DNA of 64,000 nucleotides from Acridotheres tristis. Lineage: Eukaryota; Chordata; Aves; Passeriformes; Sturnidae. Where the stretch lies: NCBI GenBank assembly GCA_037013685.1, contig CM072891.1, positions 9,896,501 through 9,960,500 on the forward strand, read 5' to 3'. A program made the position numbers and the translations under genes. This document shows, piece after piece, positions 11,731-23,132 of this stretch (position 1 is the first letter of the stretch; every line of letters begins with the position of its first letter). The notes beneath the pieces were generated by a model, which was not told the origin of the DNA, did no database searches, and saw only the letters and a program-made list of their open reading frames with translations.

Positions 11731-11736
11731 AATAAA
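11731..11736 (+). promoter_or_regulatory. Candidate poly(A) signal of copy A
   Basis: AATAAA about 257 bp after the stop codon. A second hexamer, ATTAAA, lies at 11803-11808. Which one is used cannot be told from sequence. Confidence 0.5.
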
Positions 11737-11949
11737 CATGGTGCTTGTTGCCCTGAGAAAGAGATTTAAGTGTTTAAGCCTGACATCTTTACAGCAGACC
11801 ACATTAAAAGCATATTTTATTAACTTGGCTTGTGTTTTGTATTTGCAAGGTGGTGCTGAGACAAGCAGCAACCTTTGGGACAGGTTTGTGACTGGGATCA
11901 TTGCACACTGCATGCTTAGAGAAAAACACATGCTGTATGGAGAATAGCG

Positions 11950-12305
11950 CTTTGGAAAGGGACCTGGGGTCTGTGGCAAGTTGGATGTGAGTCAGCAGTG
12001 CCCTGGCAGCCAGGAGGGCCAACCCTGTCCTGGGGGACATCAGGGACAGCATCATCAGCTGGGCAAGGGAGGGGATTGTCCTGCTCTGCTCTGCGCTGGG
12101 GCAGCCTCACCTGGAGTCCTGTGTGTGGTTTGGATGCTACAATGGGACAAGAAAGATTTTAGGCTGTGAGAGAGTGTCCAAACAAGGGCATTGAAGACCA
12201 TGAAAAACCTTGAGGGGAACTGTATGAGGAGTGGCTGAGGTCACTTGGTCTGTTCATCCTGGAGAAGAGAAGACTGAGGGGAGACCTCACTGCAATCTGC
12301 AATGT
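11950..12305 (+). mobile_element. CR1 LINE fragment (plus orientation)
   Basis: Carries the avian CR1 3'-region wording: GGACATCAGGGACAGCATC, then TGGAGTCCTGTGTGTGG, then TGAGGGGAGACCTCACTGCA. It is truncated at both ends. Homopolymer T and TTGG-rich low-complexity DNA follows to about 12420. Confidence 0.75.
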
Positions 12306-12554
12306 AAAAGGCTTGTTTGGTTTGTCAGGTTCTGGGTTGGTTTTTTGGTTGGTTGGATTTTTTTTTTTTTTGGTGAGTTTGTGGATTTGGGGGATTTGGG
12401 GTTTTTTTTACTGTAGTGCTTTTAGAAGGTTAGGTTGAAAGGTTAAACAGGTTGAGTTTCTCAATGTACATAACAGTAGACTATCTACAATTTGTACATA
12501 CTGAAATCACCCGTGGTAACATTTAAAATTCTTTGGAATGCAGAAGATACAGAC

Positions 12555-12735
12555 TAAAGTATGAAATGCTGTGCTTGATGTGCTGGCCCATACTGAGCCT
12601 GCTGCTGACCAGCACCCCCAGGTCCTTGTTCTGCAGGGCTGCTCTCCAGCCACTCCTCTCCCAATTTATACTTGTCTCTGGAGTATCTTGTGTCTTTCTT
12701 TGGGTTTACAAGGCAAAGTGTTGGTAGCAGGGTGG
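12555..12735 (-). mobile_element. CR1-like fragment (minus orientation)
   Basis: CTGCTGACCAGCACCCCCAG followed by GGGCTGCTCTCCAGCCACTC is the reverse-strand wording of an internal CR1 segment common in bird genomes. It is short and diverged; boundaries are approximate. Confidence 0.5.
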
Positions 12736-15700
12736 GCTGCTGCTGGGGTGGCCTCTGTGGCTGCCAGCTGAATTTCAAGGCTAATATGGAGGATTTTATC
12801 TCTGCTTTCCAAACAGGTAAAGATATTCACAGTGTGCTTGGCTGAGTTGTGTTACTCTGAAGTTTTAAACAGCATCATCAGTCTGGCAGAGGGAGCAGGA
12901 CTCAGTGTTTGTGCAATGACAGGCCAGCAGTGCTCTGTGCAGCTCTCAGTTATAGAATACAGAGGAAAAGAAGTGTCAGTGACAGGGAAGGGTGCCTGTG
13001 AAATGCCTGCCTTGCTCCTTCAAGGGAACTCTCTGGATATAGTCATGCTTTTATTTCTGTACTGCTGAAAATTTGAAGCTTTAATAGTGTGGTTTGTCCA
13101 GGGTAGATTCTTGGAAGATAAATTTTGTAGACTATGAACAGGTTCTGTCTCTCAGCAATTCTTTACTTTGCACCTAGCCTGCTGGAATTAAAGTCTGAAA
13201 ATGGGTGTTATTGTAGTGAGGCTGGCCTGATTTTTTTCATGACCAGTTCACTTTCTTTGCACAGTTAGTGTGCACATCTCAATGGCTCTAATAACAACAA
13301 ACATGGCAGATGTAATTTCCTTACAGAGTATCATTAATGATTCCAGCTCCAGCCATTCACAAGCCAGTGGGGAGCTGGATATATCATATGTGGCTCTGTG
13401 CTTGCCTTTTCTTCTAGGATGCCCTCAAATGGAGAGGCTTTTTGAATCCACTGTGGTCATTTTTAAAAAGTCTCATTTTAGACATTTTCTGACTGGCCTT
13501 ACTCAAGATTCAACAAGTTTGAAGGAGGCTTTTTACACCTTTCACATGTGAAACCTGAAGTTCAGCAGGGAGTGTAATAAATAAGTCTGGAAGGTCCTAG
13601 GAGACGTGAAGAAGACTTTCAAAGTTGTTGGATGTTAAAGCTAAACCTGGAGGGATATCTAGCTTGATTTCATCCTTTGCCTTTGCAATCCTTGTTTGCA
13701 AGCCTTTAGCAGAACATTGAGGGACAGTTTTCTGGGCTTTCTCACTCTTGCTTGCTAAATAGTCCTACCAGCTTGCACTTCTTTAATAAGTCCATTTTAT
13801 AACACTGTACAGAGCTATTGAATTGTTTAACTCTGGTGAATCACTATTAGGCTGTGGAAGAACAAGTAAAATAGCAAATGAGCTTTATATTGTACTAGAT
13901 TATTCATTTGGTTTCTTTCCATGGCTTATAAAAACCAGAAATGCCATCAGATCATTTTGTTACACTTGTTAGATGTCAGACTGTTACCTGCCATGCAGTT
14001 ATTGAAATGTCAGCCTTGATCATCTGTGGCTGACCAAAGCCTATCTTGAAGAAAAATGATCCCTCTGCTATTATAGATATCAGGAATGGCAAAGTCAGCA
14101 CATTTCGTGGAGCTATGTTGTGGTCACTGATCAGCTTACAGCAATGGGTATGCACCTTGTTTCCAGCCTCATTTATTTTGGCCAGAGCCAAGATATTAGC
14201 ACATTACATCTTTTCCTAGTACCTTAAAAGCCACTGCATAACCACTCTTTATTAGGATCAATTTTATAAAATACACCTAGTTTACATCACAGTCTTCTTT
14301 TTGTCAAACCAGTAGATGCAAACCTTCAAATTCTGATTATAAACGCCCCTTTATTTGATGTATTGAGCTATATCTCTGCTCTTGCACTCCCTCCAGTTCT
14401 TCATTGTCCCTTTATCAAATGCAGACTCCATTACCCTTCCCCCTACTGCTACACACTGAGATAATCGTTGCCTTGTTATTCTTATATTCTTACATGTAAA
14501 TTAGTTGCCAGTTTCTATATATAGAACCCAGTTGTCCTCATTTGCCTTTAAAGGCTTCTGAGTATTTGTTTGTCTTCTATAAGCTGATCAGTTAGTTTTT
14601 TTCCACATTCCAGTCTTTCCTTTTGTATGGGGGAGTAAATTGTAACATACATTTGGCAGTCCTTTCATCATAACTCACACTCCAGTGCATTAGATTTTAC
14701 CATGGTAAAATCAGACCAGTCTATCAAGCAGGTCAGATCATTCTTTATGATTGCCCTGTCCTTGCCCTTCTCCATCAATCTTTGTTCTTCTGCAAATCTG
14801 GCCAGTCAGGGTGCCTTGTTTATTTCCAAAGCACTCATGAAAATGTTCAATAGAGTTTGAGACTGGCAAACTCTTAAAAATTCCTCAAAATAAAACTTTT
14901 CAGTGATATTCATCACTTAGGACTGCTTCTGACATCAGTCAGAAAAAATACTCTTTACCTTCCTAATATATACCTTCTTTTCAGTCTTTGCATTTAAAAA
15001 TCTTACTATCTTTGCACAATAGAGTAAAAAAAAAAAAGTGATTTTTCAGGATAGAACAAAATCTGTTTCTTCATATTGAAAACACTATTTCCTACTGACT
15101 GGCTTCCAGAGACAGCTCAGGGCTTACCAAAACTGCTCATCACCTTACAGGGAACCTCTGGCTAATGCTAACCCCAGAAAGATTTAATTTCCATGCAGTT
15201 ACATTGAATCACCATTTTGCTATGCCATACACATTTCTGGGAGGACATTCTGTAATTGCTTTGACATCCTTTGCAGCCTTATTGCACTCTGGTCACTTAA
15301 AGACAGCTCCAGTAGCCTGCCCTGCAAGATCAATGCATCCATAGGACAGTATATATTTTGGTCTCACAGTGGCACCACATACCTAAAATAAGGAAACTAA
15401 AGAAGAATTTCTGTGCATAGTCCAAATATAAGTAAGACTTCTGCAAAGTTTAATAAGGAAAGAAAAAGAAAGGCACAGTTATATCTCTTTATTAATATAA
15501 ACTTTCACCAACTTTCCTATCCTTTTTCCCTGTTCTTTTATTACCCAGCTATATGGTTCTTAAGCTCTTTACTGAACCATATGGCTAGGCATTCAGTTCA
15601 CATGCAAGGGAGGTAGGTCTCTTAATTCTGCCTTCATGCAGTGTTTCAGACAAAAATTTTTACTTTAAATCTCTCCTGGTGTTTTTATGCGCACACACAC

Positions 15701-18700
15701 ATGCACACACCCATATATATGGAATTTGATTGGGTGGAACCACCGGCTGTCCAGACAATAAATGGTACTAGTTAATGACTGTCCTAAGGGAAACTAATTA
15801 CATATCAACAATCTTTTTTTGGCAAAACACTCCCTTGTGTGGTGGAGTGCACTTTTCAGTGTATAATTGCTTTGTATTCTGAAAGTAAAGACTGTATGCA
15901 GCTTGAAACCAACTCTTCATTTAACACAGGTATTTCTATCAACTACTTCAGGGATGATGGAGCATTTGGCATGCATGACTACCATCCCACATTTTGAGGA
16001 ATACCAAGAGAATCCAGAGTGGTAATATATGATATTTGATTTTTAATTAGTCAAATATTGTGTTCATTATGGCAATGGCAGCCAGGGTAAACAAACTACT
16101 GGCACATTACTACATCCCCCTTGCTGCTTTTTTAAATTGGCACAACATTCACATTCTTTCTGTAGTTCTGCAATATACCGAGAATTAAAATAGCTGAAGC
16201 ATAGATAGTCAAGAATCCTAGACTGTGTTTTAGAAACTAATTGGTAAGAATGATCTCTGTTCTCTTACTACATGTTGTATTATTACATGTAGACTATGTG
16301 ATCATTTTCATTATTCATTGATGAAACACATAAAGTGTCTTTTTTTTAATATAGAATACAAGTGTTTTATTATCATCCCTGACTTAGCTGCATAATTAGT
16401 AATTATTTTGCTTTTTATATGAAGTAGTAAGTCCAAGCCTTTGATAGCATTTTGCTTTCTCTTCATAAACTTTTTATTTGTAGATATGAGCTTAATATTG
16501 CCTTGGACTTGTGGAAATGCAGCAAATAATTCATTTTCCTTTCATGTCGTATCTGTGCAATGTGATCTGAGTAGGTTTTCATTGTTACATCACATAGGAT
16601 CAAAATATCAAACCCATGTGAGAGTTTATGCAAGAGCTGTTTAAACAAGTTTCCACATGCTTTAGTAACGTGTGGCTCCCTTACATTTATTATAATGGAG
16701 ATCCAGCAATGCTGGCCACTAAGAATTTGTTCTTCTTTAATCGGTGTTTTCTTGACCTGACCTAGGAGTCATGCTTGACTTTGATGTCGGTGAGTTTTTC
16801 CACAGTATAATGTTGCAATGGTGATTTAATTTAGCATGTAATAGGATGTACTTACATAGTTGCCTATCTCGATCTCCTGGAGAATGTTTCTTTCCTTACG
16901 CATTTCTGAAACACTTCCTTAAGATGTTTTGCAATGGTTTCTTTAAAGTCTTTCCATGCAGAGCTGTTGACATCGTTTAATCTTTCTGATCAGCCCTTTT
17001 GTGAGTAAGTGGCCACACTAGATTGATGCACAGGTTTGTATTTTATTCATCTGGAGCATGTGGAATGATGGTGAGACTCTTTTGCTTACCAGTCCCAAAT
17101 TCTCCCATACTTGGCTCCACAGACAGCTGTGGAGCCTTTTGGAGTCCCCAGGAAATGGCATTGTTTCGTGAATACCCATGTGGAGTCGTGTATGCAGCAT
17201 CACTGAGACCTCATCCCACGGGCAGCTGGCACAGGGCACGCCTGATAGCTCAGATGGAACAAAGGGCAGCTTTGACTCCCAACAGAGCCTAACAGGGTTT
17301 GCTGAGCACTGCTTACATGACCTACCAGGTGCCCTGGAAAGGCTATCACTCCATCTTCCCGGTGACAACATGCTGTATATGGGGCAAGATTGGCTGCCAT
17401 GAGCTCCAGCCCAGATTGTGCAATGAATGAACAGCACACGAGGGAGATACTGGATGCAAGAGCTTCTGCAACAGCCAGGCCTTTCTCATACAGGGAAGAA
17501 GCACCAGGGATTGCAGCACTGCAAGATGAACTGGAGTGAGTACATCACCTAACCCTGTGGTTCCTTTTCAGCTGGCAAATGGGATGGGAAATGCCCACAG
17601 TGGTTGGCAGCCTTTCCTCATCTGGGTATGTCTTCCCTAAGGATGTCCTCTCCCCATAGCCTATGTATTCTCACCAGAGCTCTCATACCGGAGACATCTG
17701 CATCAGATGTGGGCTGTGGTCTCATAATGCACTGTTCTATTGTCTTTTGTAACATAGAAAATGACAGAAAAATTAGGAATTTCATTATACCAAATCCTGA
17801 GGCATTGCCACGTTCAGAAATGCAGTCTCCTGATGTGTGCTGAAACACGCTGGCTTTACATCTCTTGGCTGGAAAGGAATGGACTCAGAAAGGTGCTGTG
17901 GCCACTTTTTACACTGGGGAGATAAAAGAGACCCTGCTTAACAATGGAGAAAGCTTGGAGGAGCTGCCAGAACCAGGGCTGAACCTGTCACCTGCATTGG
18001 AGTCCCTTTGATCTTGCCTGGGACTCTCAAATCACAGTTCTCAGGGTAAATGGTGTTTTTCTCTCAACAGCCAGGAAATGCTCTCTGGTAACCAACAGAT
18101 TTATGCATCAATAATTTTTTTGTAATGTACTTTATCCCTTGGAGCTAACTGCAATGAACACTGGTAATTTGAAACTGATGATAGCCTGTGATGTCACATA
18201 TGTTAGACAAGGATAGTAAAATCAAAGGCATACCTCTCCAGCACTTGCTGGTTTTATTAAGATAGCAAGATACCATTAAACTACTACAGCTGAAAAGGTT
18301 TAGAGGCCAGTTATTTCTGGATAAGTTGCATTAGCAGTCCCAAAGTCTTTTAGTTGTTCGAAGGGATACTACATTGATGCTGGCAAGAACTAGAATACTG
18401 AAGGCAAGGCATGCCTTATGAAGAAAGACTAATTTAAGAAATTTATATATAAGCTCCATAATAAAGAGGATATACATAGGTCTTCTATGAGTCAAATCAG
18501 AAGACAGATTATGTTCTGTGAAAGAATAAACAGACCAAATAACCCTGCAAATATGAGGTACTATCAGTATTCGTCCAGGACATTAGGTACTTCTTGGAGA
18601 GTTTCTGAAATATTTTCTAAATACATATTTCTCCTGAGTCTGAGTTAAGTTAGCATATATGTAACAACAAATATCTATACTCATTTTTTGTCATGGGAAG

Positions 18701-18820
18701 GAGCATTCAGAGAACTTTTAAAAGCAATTTAATATTTCTAGTGGATAGAAACACTCCTTTTTCTTCTGATTTTACCTTATGGTCTAAATATTCTCAAGCC
18801 ATTTCATTTTTCTATCCCAA
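12736..18820. other. Intergenic DNA with no gene recognised
   Basis: AT-rich DNA with only short unsupported reading frames. About 14300-15000 reads like a very old LINE (CR1/L3 type, minus strand) but too decayed to call. It also contains a 20-bp palindrome at 14693-14712 and a short CA/TA tract near 15690-15720. I found no cPLA2 exon remnants here. Confidence 0.5.
14693..14712. repeat. Perfect 20-bp palindrome
   Basis: GATTTTACCATGGTAAAATC equals its own reverse complement. It lies in gene-free DNA; no function can be assigned. Confidence 0.9.
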
Positions 18821-18825
18821 TGCCT

Positions 18826-18912
18826 TCATGGTTTAGTGGTAGACTCAGCAGTCTTAGATTAACAGTTGGTCTCAGTGGTCTTAGAGGTATTTTCCAACCT
18901 AAAAGATTAATT
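18826..18912 (+). mobile_element. CR1 3'-end scrap
   Basis: TTGGTCTCAGTGGTCTTAGA followed by TTTTCCAACC resembles the terminal CR1 wording (GGTTGGACTCGATGATCTT...TTCCAACC). It is very short and old. Confidence 0.45.
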
Positions 18913-19944
18913 TTAAATTAATTATATTTGAATTACAGATATTTGAATTCCAGATAAATATGTTTATGTATACCTTTCTCATTATATTTATCTTGTTCAA
19001 ATAAAGACCATATGGGTCATCAGAAGCAGCCTTGTGGATCAGGCACAGTTTCACAATCATTGCCATATTAAAGCCTGATTCCTGTGAGTGATATTCAGCA
19101 ATGCTCTCGTGGGGATTGTTGTGATCTCTTGATTTCTGACTTGGACTCTAACATTTTTGCTTTATTCAGATGGGGCACAATGTAATAATACTTTTGATGC
19201 CTGAAGCATCACACTGATGCACATTAGCTGCATTTACCTGTATCCCTGAGTAGAACATGGCTGTTTCTAGTAAAGATAGTAATTAGGAAGAAACCAGAAG
19301 GGCTTTCAGTGAAGCTCCCTTTCTCCTATGTTCAGAAGGGTGGTCTGAAAAATCTGAGAGGAATATGTGCTGAAGCACCTGATGTCAAAAGCCCGTGTAT
19401 AGGGATGAGACAGAAGCATCTGTAGGCTACAGAAAAGCTGTAAAGGATGGGAAAGAGGCTGAAGAGAGCAATCATGAAGAGTGATTAACAAAAGGGGAAA
19501 GAAAACACAAAACCTATCGGATCTTTTGTTTGTCCTTAGCAGTCAAGTGAATAAATCTTTTAATAATTAAATCTGATCCAACCCATGTCTTTGAGTATTA
19601 ACGTTGAATTCCTAACTCAGTTGTAGTTGTAGTTTTAGAATGTGTTTATTGTAGTCTTAGACACTATCAGACTAGTCAGGGGAAAAAAATCATTGCAGAA
19701 AAAAACCTTAAATGAAAATAGTTTCAAGGCAGAGCAAGTGAACTGCATCTTACCACTAGCTCATCAACTGGCAGACAGATCCCAGAACTGCCAAAGGTGT
19801 GGTATCTTGGGATGGCCCAGCAAAGTTTCTCTGTTCCTTGAGCTGCTAAATGTATCATTTGACAGCACGGGGGCTCTTCCCCACAAGCCAGCATTTCCTC
19901 AAGAGCTGTTGCAACCCTCTCCTGTCAGTCCTTCCTTCCCACAT

Positions 19945-20180
19945 TAAGCTGCACCAAGGGAAACATAGGTTGGATATTAGGGAAAAGTTTTCTGTGGAAA
20001 GAGTGATCAAGTACTGGAATTGTCTGCCCGGGGAGGTGGTGGAGTCACATCCCTGGATGTGTTTAAAAAAAAAAAGGATGTGGCACTTGGTACCATGGTT
20101 TAGTTGAGGTGTTAGGGCATGGGTTGGGCTCGATGATCTTGGAGGTCTCTTCCAACCTAGTGATTCTGTGGTTCTATGAT
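19945..20180 (+). mobile_element. CR1 LINE 3' end (plus orientation)
   Basis: Runs from AGCTGCACCAAGGGAAACAT through a typical TTGGATATTAGGGAAAAG to GGGCTCGATGATCTTGGAGG, TTCCAACC and the terminal TTCTGTGGTTCTATGAT of CR1 3' ends. An A-rich run interrupts it near 20067. Confidence 0.85.
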
Positions 20181-22900
20181 TTCCCATTTGTCCCAAACTT
20201 GTCTCAAATGCTGTGCAGTTTGTGGCTTGTAAAACTGCTGCTGAACTTCTGCACATTGCAGTCTGGAGTTTCACAGAAAAACCAGCTTGATATTACTCCC
20301 CTAATGAACCTGGACATGAGGCACCACTGCACAGCCTGTGCTTTATGGACAGCAGTCCCAAGCCAGGGTGTCTGCTTCATCACCATAGGGGCCTTTGGTG
20401 ATCCTGGACCTGAGTATGGCTGGAAGTTTGTACTGGTACTAGTCCCATTGAACTTTGCATTCTCTGCCACCTTGGTAATCACACAACCTCTTCTTTGTTA
20501 TTTGAATGGATACCAAAGAGGATTTTTAATTTAAATGCTAATAGGGCTTTTGCCCAAGGGTATTTTGCAGCTTCACATTGCAACAGGGTGAATCACGTGC
20601 TAACAACAAAACCAGGTTCCTCAATGTCAGGTTCCCTCAGCACCAGTAACTTTGGAAACAAGTGACTAAAGAGGGCATGCTGATTATCCAGGGTAGGATT
20701 CATCTCAGCTACCTTCAGACATTCAGAAGTTAGGTGTCAAGTGTGGTCTGGACATTTAGGCTTCTCCAGAAGAATCCAGTGTGGAAGTGTTTAGTCCCTA
20801 CTTGCAGTTGCCATACTTTTTTTTTTTTTGTCCACTCAATACAGAGAAAACACAACCAGCTTCTATATGAGTTTAACTTTCAGATGATTTAATGGTCAAT
20901 TGTATCCTAAGTGCACACCTTGTGAAAAGGATGTGTTTGCCTCAAAAGGAATAGTGCTTCATAGCAAAAAGCAATTTTGAACTTTGAACTAATTTAGGAA
21001 ATTCAGTGCCAGTGCCAGCTTTGAGTCAAAGGTACCTTTGGCTACCTCTGACTTCAGCTTAAAGAACAGGTATTTCATATAGGGAAGGCTTGAGTCAGGA
21101 GAGAAAAGTTAGTTGTTAGGCAACAAGCAATCTTAGTCAGCTTCCTAAGAGATGCTGAAGGCTTCTTCCCCCACCTCATTTCCTTTTGTCTTAAAAGCAA
21201 AGGTGCAATATGAAAATGTAAATGAAAACACGGTCTTATGCAAAAAACCTTACACCCGTTAACTTCCATACATTTCAGAAACAAGACCTCAATCTGACAA
21301 CCTTTGTGTGGCACAATTTACAGAGAAGTTGAAACAGATGTTCTCATTCCTTGGTTGTGGTACTGAAACTCTTCTAGGCACTTCAACCAGGGACACAGGT
21401 AGGTTGTAGCAGAAGAAAGAGAAAACGTATGTGCTTTTATGTATATGGTTACTTCTGTCTAAACTGTTTCTTGTCATCATTCTCACAGAAAAAAAAATCT
21501 AATTTTTTTACAGAAATGCAGGTGCTCACATTAAGTAAAGTATCAGCCAAGGAATGGGAGAGACTTGTGACTCTCCTTAACCTATTGCTGTAGATTATCT
21601 AATTCTGGCTTCAGTTAAACAGTTCCAGAAAGTTTCAATACAATGAAGGTGAGAAAGGAAGTTAAAAGCAAACCTTTCACTTGCATTTAATGATAAAATA
21701 AACTTGCTTTATTTTCAAAAAACAACAACAAAAAAGATAATGAAGCTATAAAATTAAACCTAAGAAATCAAACTTTAGGAAGGATGGAATACTCCATGTA
21801 AGATGATCAGATTGTCTTAACTTGTTCTTGTAAGAACAGCTTTTCATATTGATTCCTCTGTTCACATAAGAAAAGTATGTAATGAGTCTAGAAGTCATTG
21901 GGTTTGTGTCTAATTTCAGTTAGTCAAGGTGCTAGTACAAAACCCACAGCCACAGTCGGAGTGGCAGTGATTTCACACGTAGGCCCTTCTCTAAGAGGAA
22001 GCAGGATGCTTTGTCATCCATTAATCTCAAGTTCTTTCGTAAGTGCTAATTTTAATCATTCAGGAGGACTTTCAGTGCAAATATATGTGTGCCTAATAAT
22101 GCTTGCATAATGTCTTAGAAAATTTAATCACTGGGCTTCCTAGAGGTGTGCTGAACACATGCAGATCCTCATTAGATTTTAAAAAAATTCCAACAAAAAA
22201 TGTTGGATCAGTCCATTAAATTCCAATAATCTGCAAATAGAATCTAGCCAGATGATGATTTCAATACAGTTGCTAAGAAATCTGGACCTTTTTTGCATCA
22301 GAAATTGATATAGTAGTTTGTGGAAACATTTAATGATTTTTCAAGGTGAAATGTTTGAATCTCTTTTATATTTGTTTAGCTGCATGGTGTACTAAATGTG
22401 AAGCCTAGAAATAAGAATGACATTTCAAATGGAAAAATGATACTATGTGGTTTAGGGACCAGAGAAATGTTGCTTATCATACATTCTTTGATTTCTTTTG
22501 ATATTGAACACTACAAAAAAGAAGTGTGTACACAGAAATCATGATGCAACAGCAATTTTCAGGGGAAAATGTTCCTTCAAAAGAATTCTTATTATCTTCA
22601 TATGTAAATATCTTCATTCTAATGATCATCTCCGTAGCTGTTTTTAATTTATTTTTTTTTTATTATGGATATAATCATGTGTTTGCACGGAGAAAATATG
22701 TTGATGTGTTTATTAGGCTATTGCTATGCCCACTTTTAGAATATCACTGTAAGGCTATCTCACATAGATGATCTCTATCATATCATCAGTCAGGTTAGAG
22801 CAGCTACTGCATTTCCTTGAGCCCCAGGTAGGAATGATTTGGGCTCTGCTCAGCCACAAGAGCTGCAGATATGAGCACTCACACCTTGCAGCTGCTGCTC
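20181..22900. other. Intergenic DNA upstream of copy B, nothing recognised
   Basis: No exon-like stretch matching a known family, no RNA gene and no clear transposon seen. A poly-T run lies near 20818 and A-rich low-complexity DNA near 21716-21740. Confidence 0.5.
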
Positions 22901-22920
22901 TTTGGACAAATAACGTGGGT

Positions 22921-22932
22921 GGGAAATTTCCC
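22921..22932. promoter_or_regulatory. Palindromic NF-kappaB-like site
   Basis: GGGAAATTTCCC is a perfect 12-bp palindrome and its core GGAAATTTCC fits the kappaB consensus GGRRNNYYCC. It sits about 175 bp upstream of the proposed copy B start codon. Function is inferred from position and match only. Confidence 0.45.
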
Positions 22933-22962
22933 TGTTTCAGAAATCGTGGAGGGGTGGAGCTC

Positions 22963-22969
22963 TGACTCA
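22963..22969. promoter_or_regulatory. AP-1 (TRE) site
   Basis: TGACTCA, an exact TPA-response element, 31 bp downstream of the kappaB-like site and just before a TATA-like ATAAAA. Confidence 0.4.
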
Positions 22970-22974
22970 GTGCA

Positions 22975-22980
22975 ATAAAA
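22975..22980 (+). promoter_or_regulatory. TATA-like element of copy B
   Basis: ATAAAA in the context GCAATAAAACACC. If used it would place transcription start near 23005 and give a 5' leader of about 100 nt before the ATG at 23106. The region is not CpG-rich, consistent with a regulated, TATA-type promoter. Confidence 0.35.
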
Positions 22981-23105
22981 CACCTGTTCAGCAACTTCTG
23001 AGACTTCTTCAAGATTGTAAATTTGTTTCAGGAGGCACTGTCACCTGTGGAGCCGAGTACTAAGGTGCCATCACAGCAGCTGCTTTTAATGTAGCAGCGA
23101 TCTCG

Positions 23106-23132
23106 ATGGCATCAGCCTCTGCCTTACCTCAG
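23106..23132 (+). CDS. PLA2G4E: Copy B exon 1 (start codon)
   Basis: Encodes MASASALPQ and ends at CAG|GTAAGT. An in-frame TAA at 23061 precedes it, so the 5' leader is non-coding. It joins in phase to exon 2. No homology supports so short a peptide; the call rests on promoter context, donor strength and phase. Confidence 0.6.

Noticed and set aside
17246..17257. tRNA-like A box TAGCTCAGATGG
   Set aside because: No B box at the right distance and no cloverleaf; likely chance.
11475..23105. Decayed third PLA2G4 copy between A and B
   Set aside because: I looked for the GLSG, FGSEFF, LGFDL and NILNN exon signatures and saw none in this interval. A translated search would be decisive.
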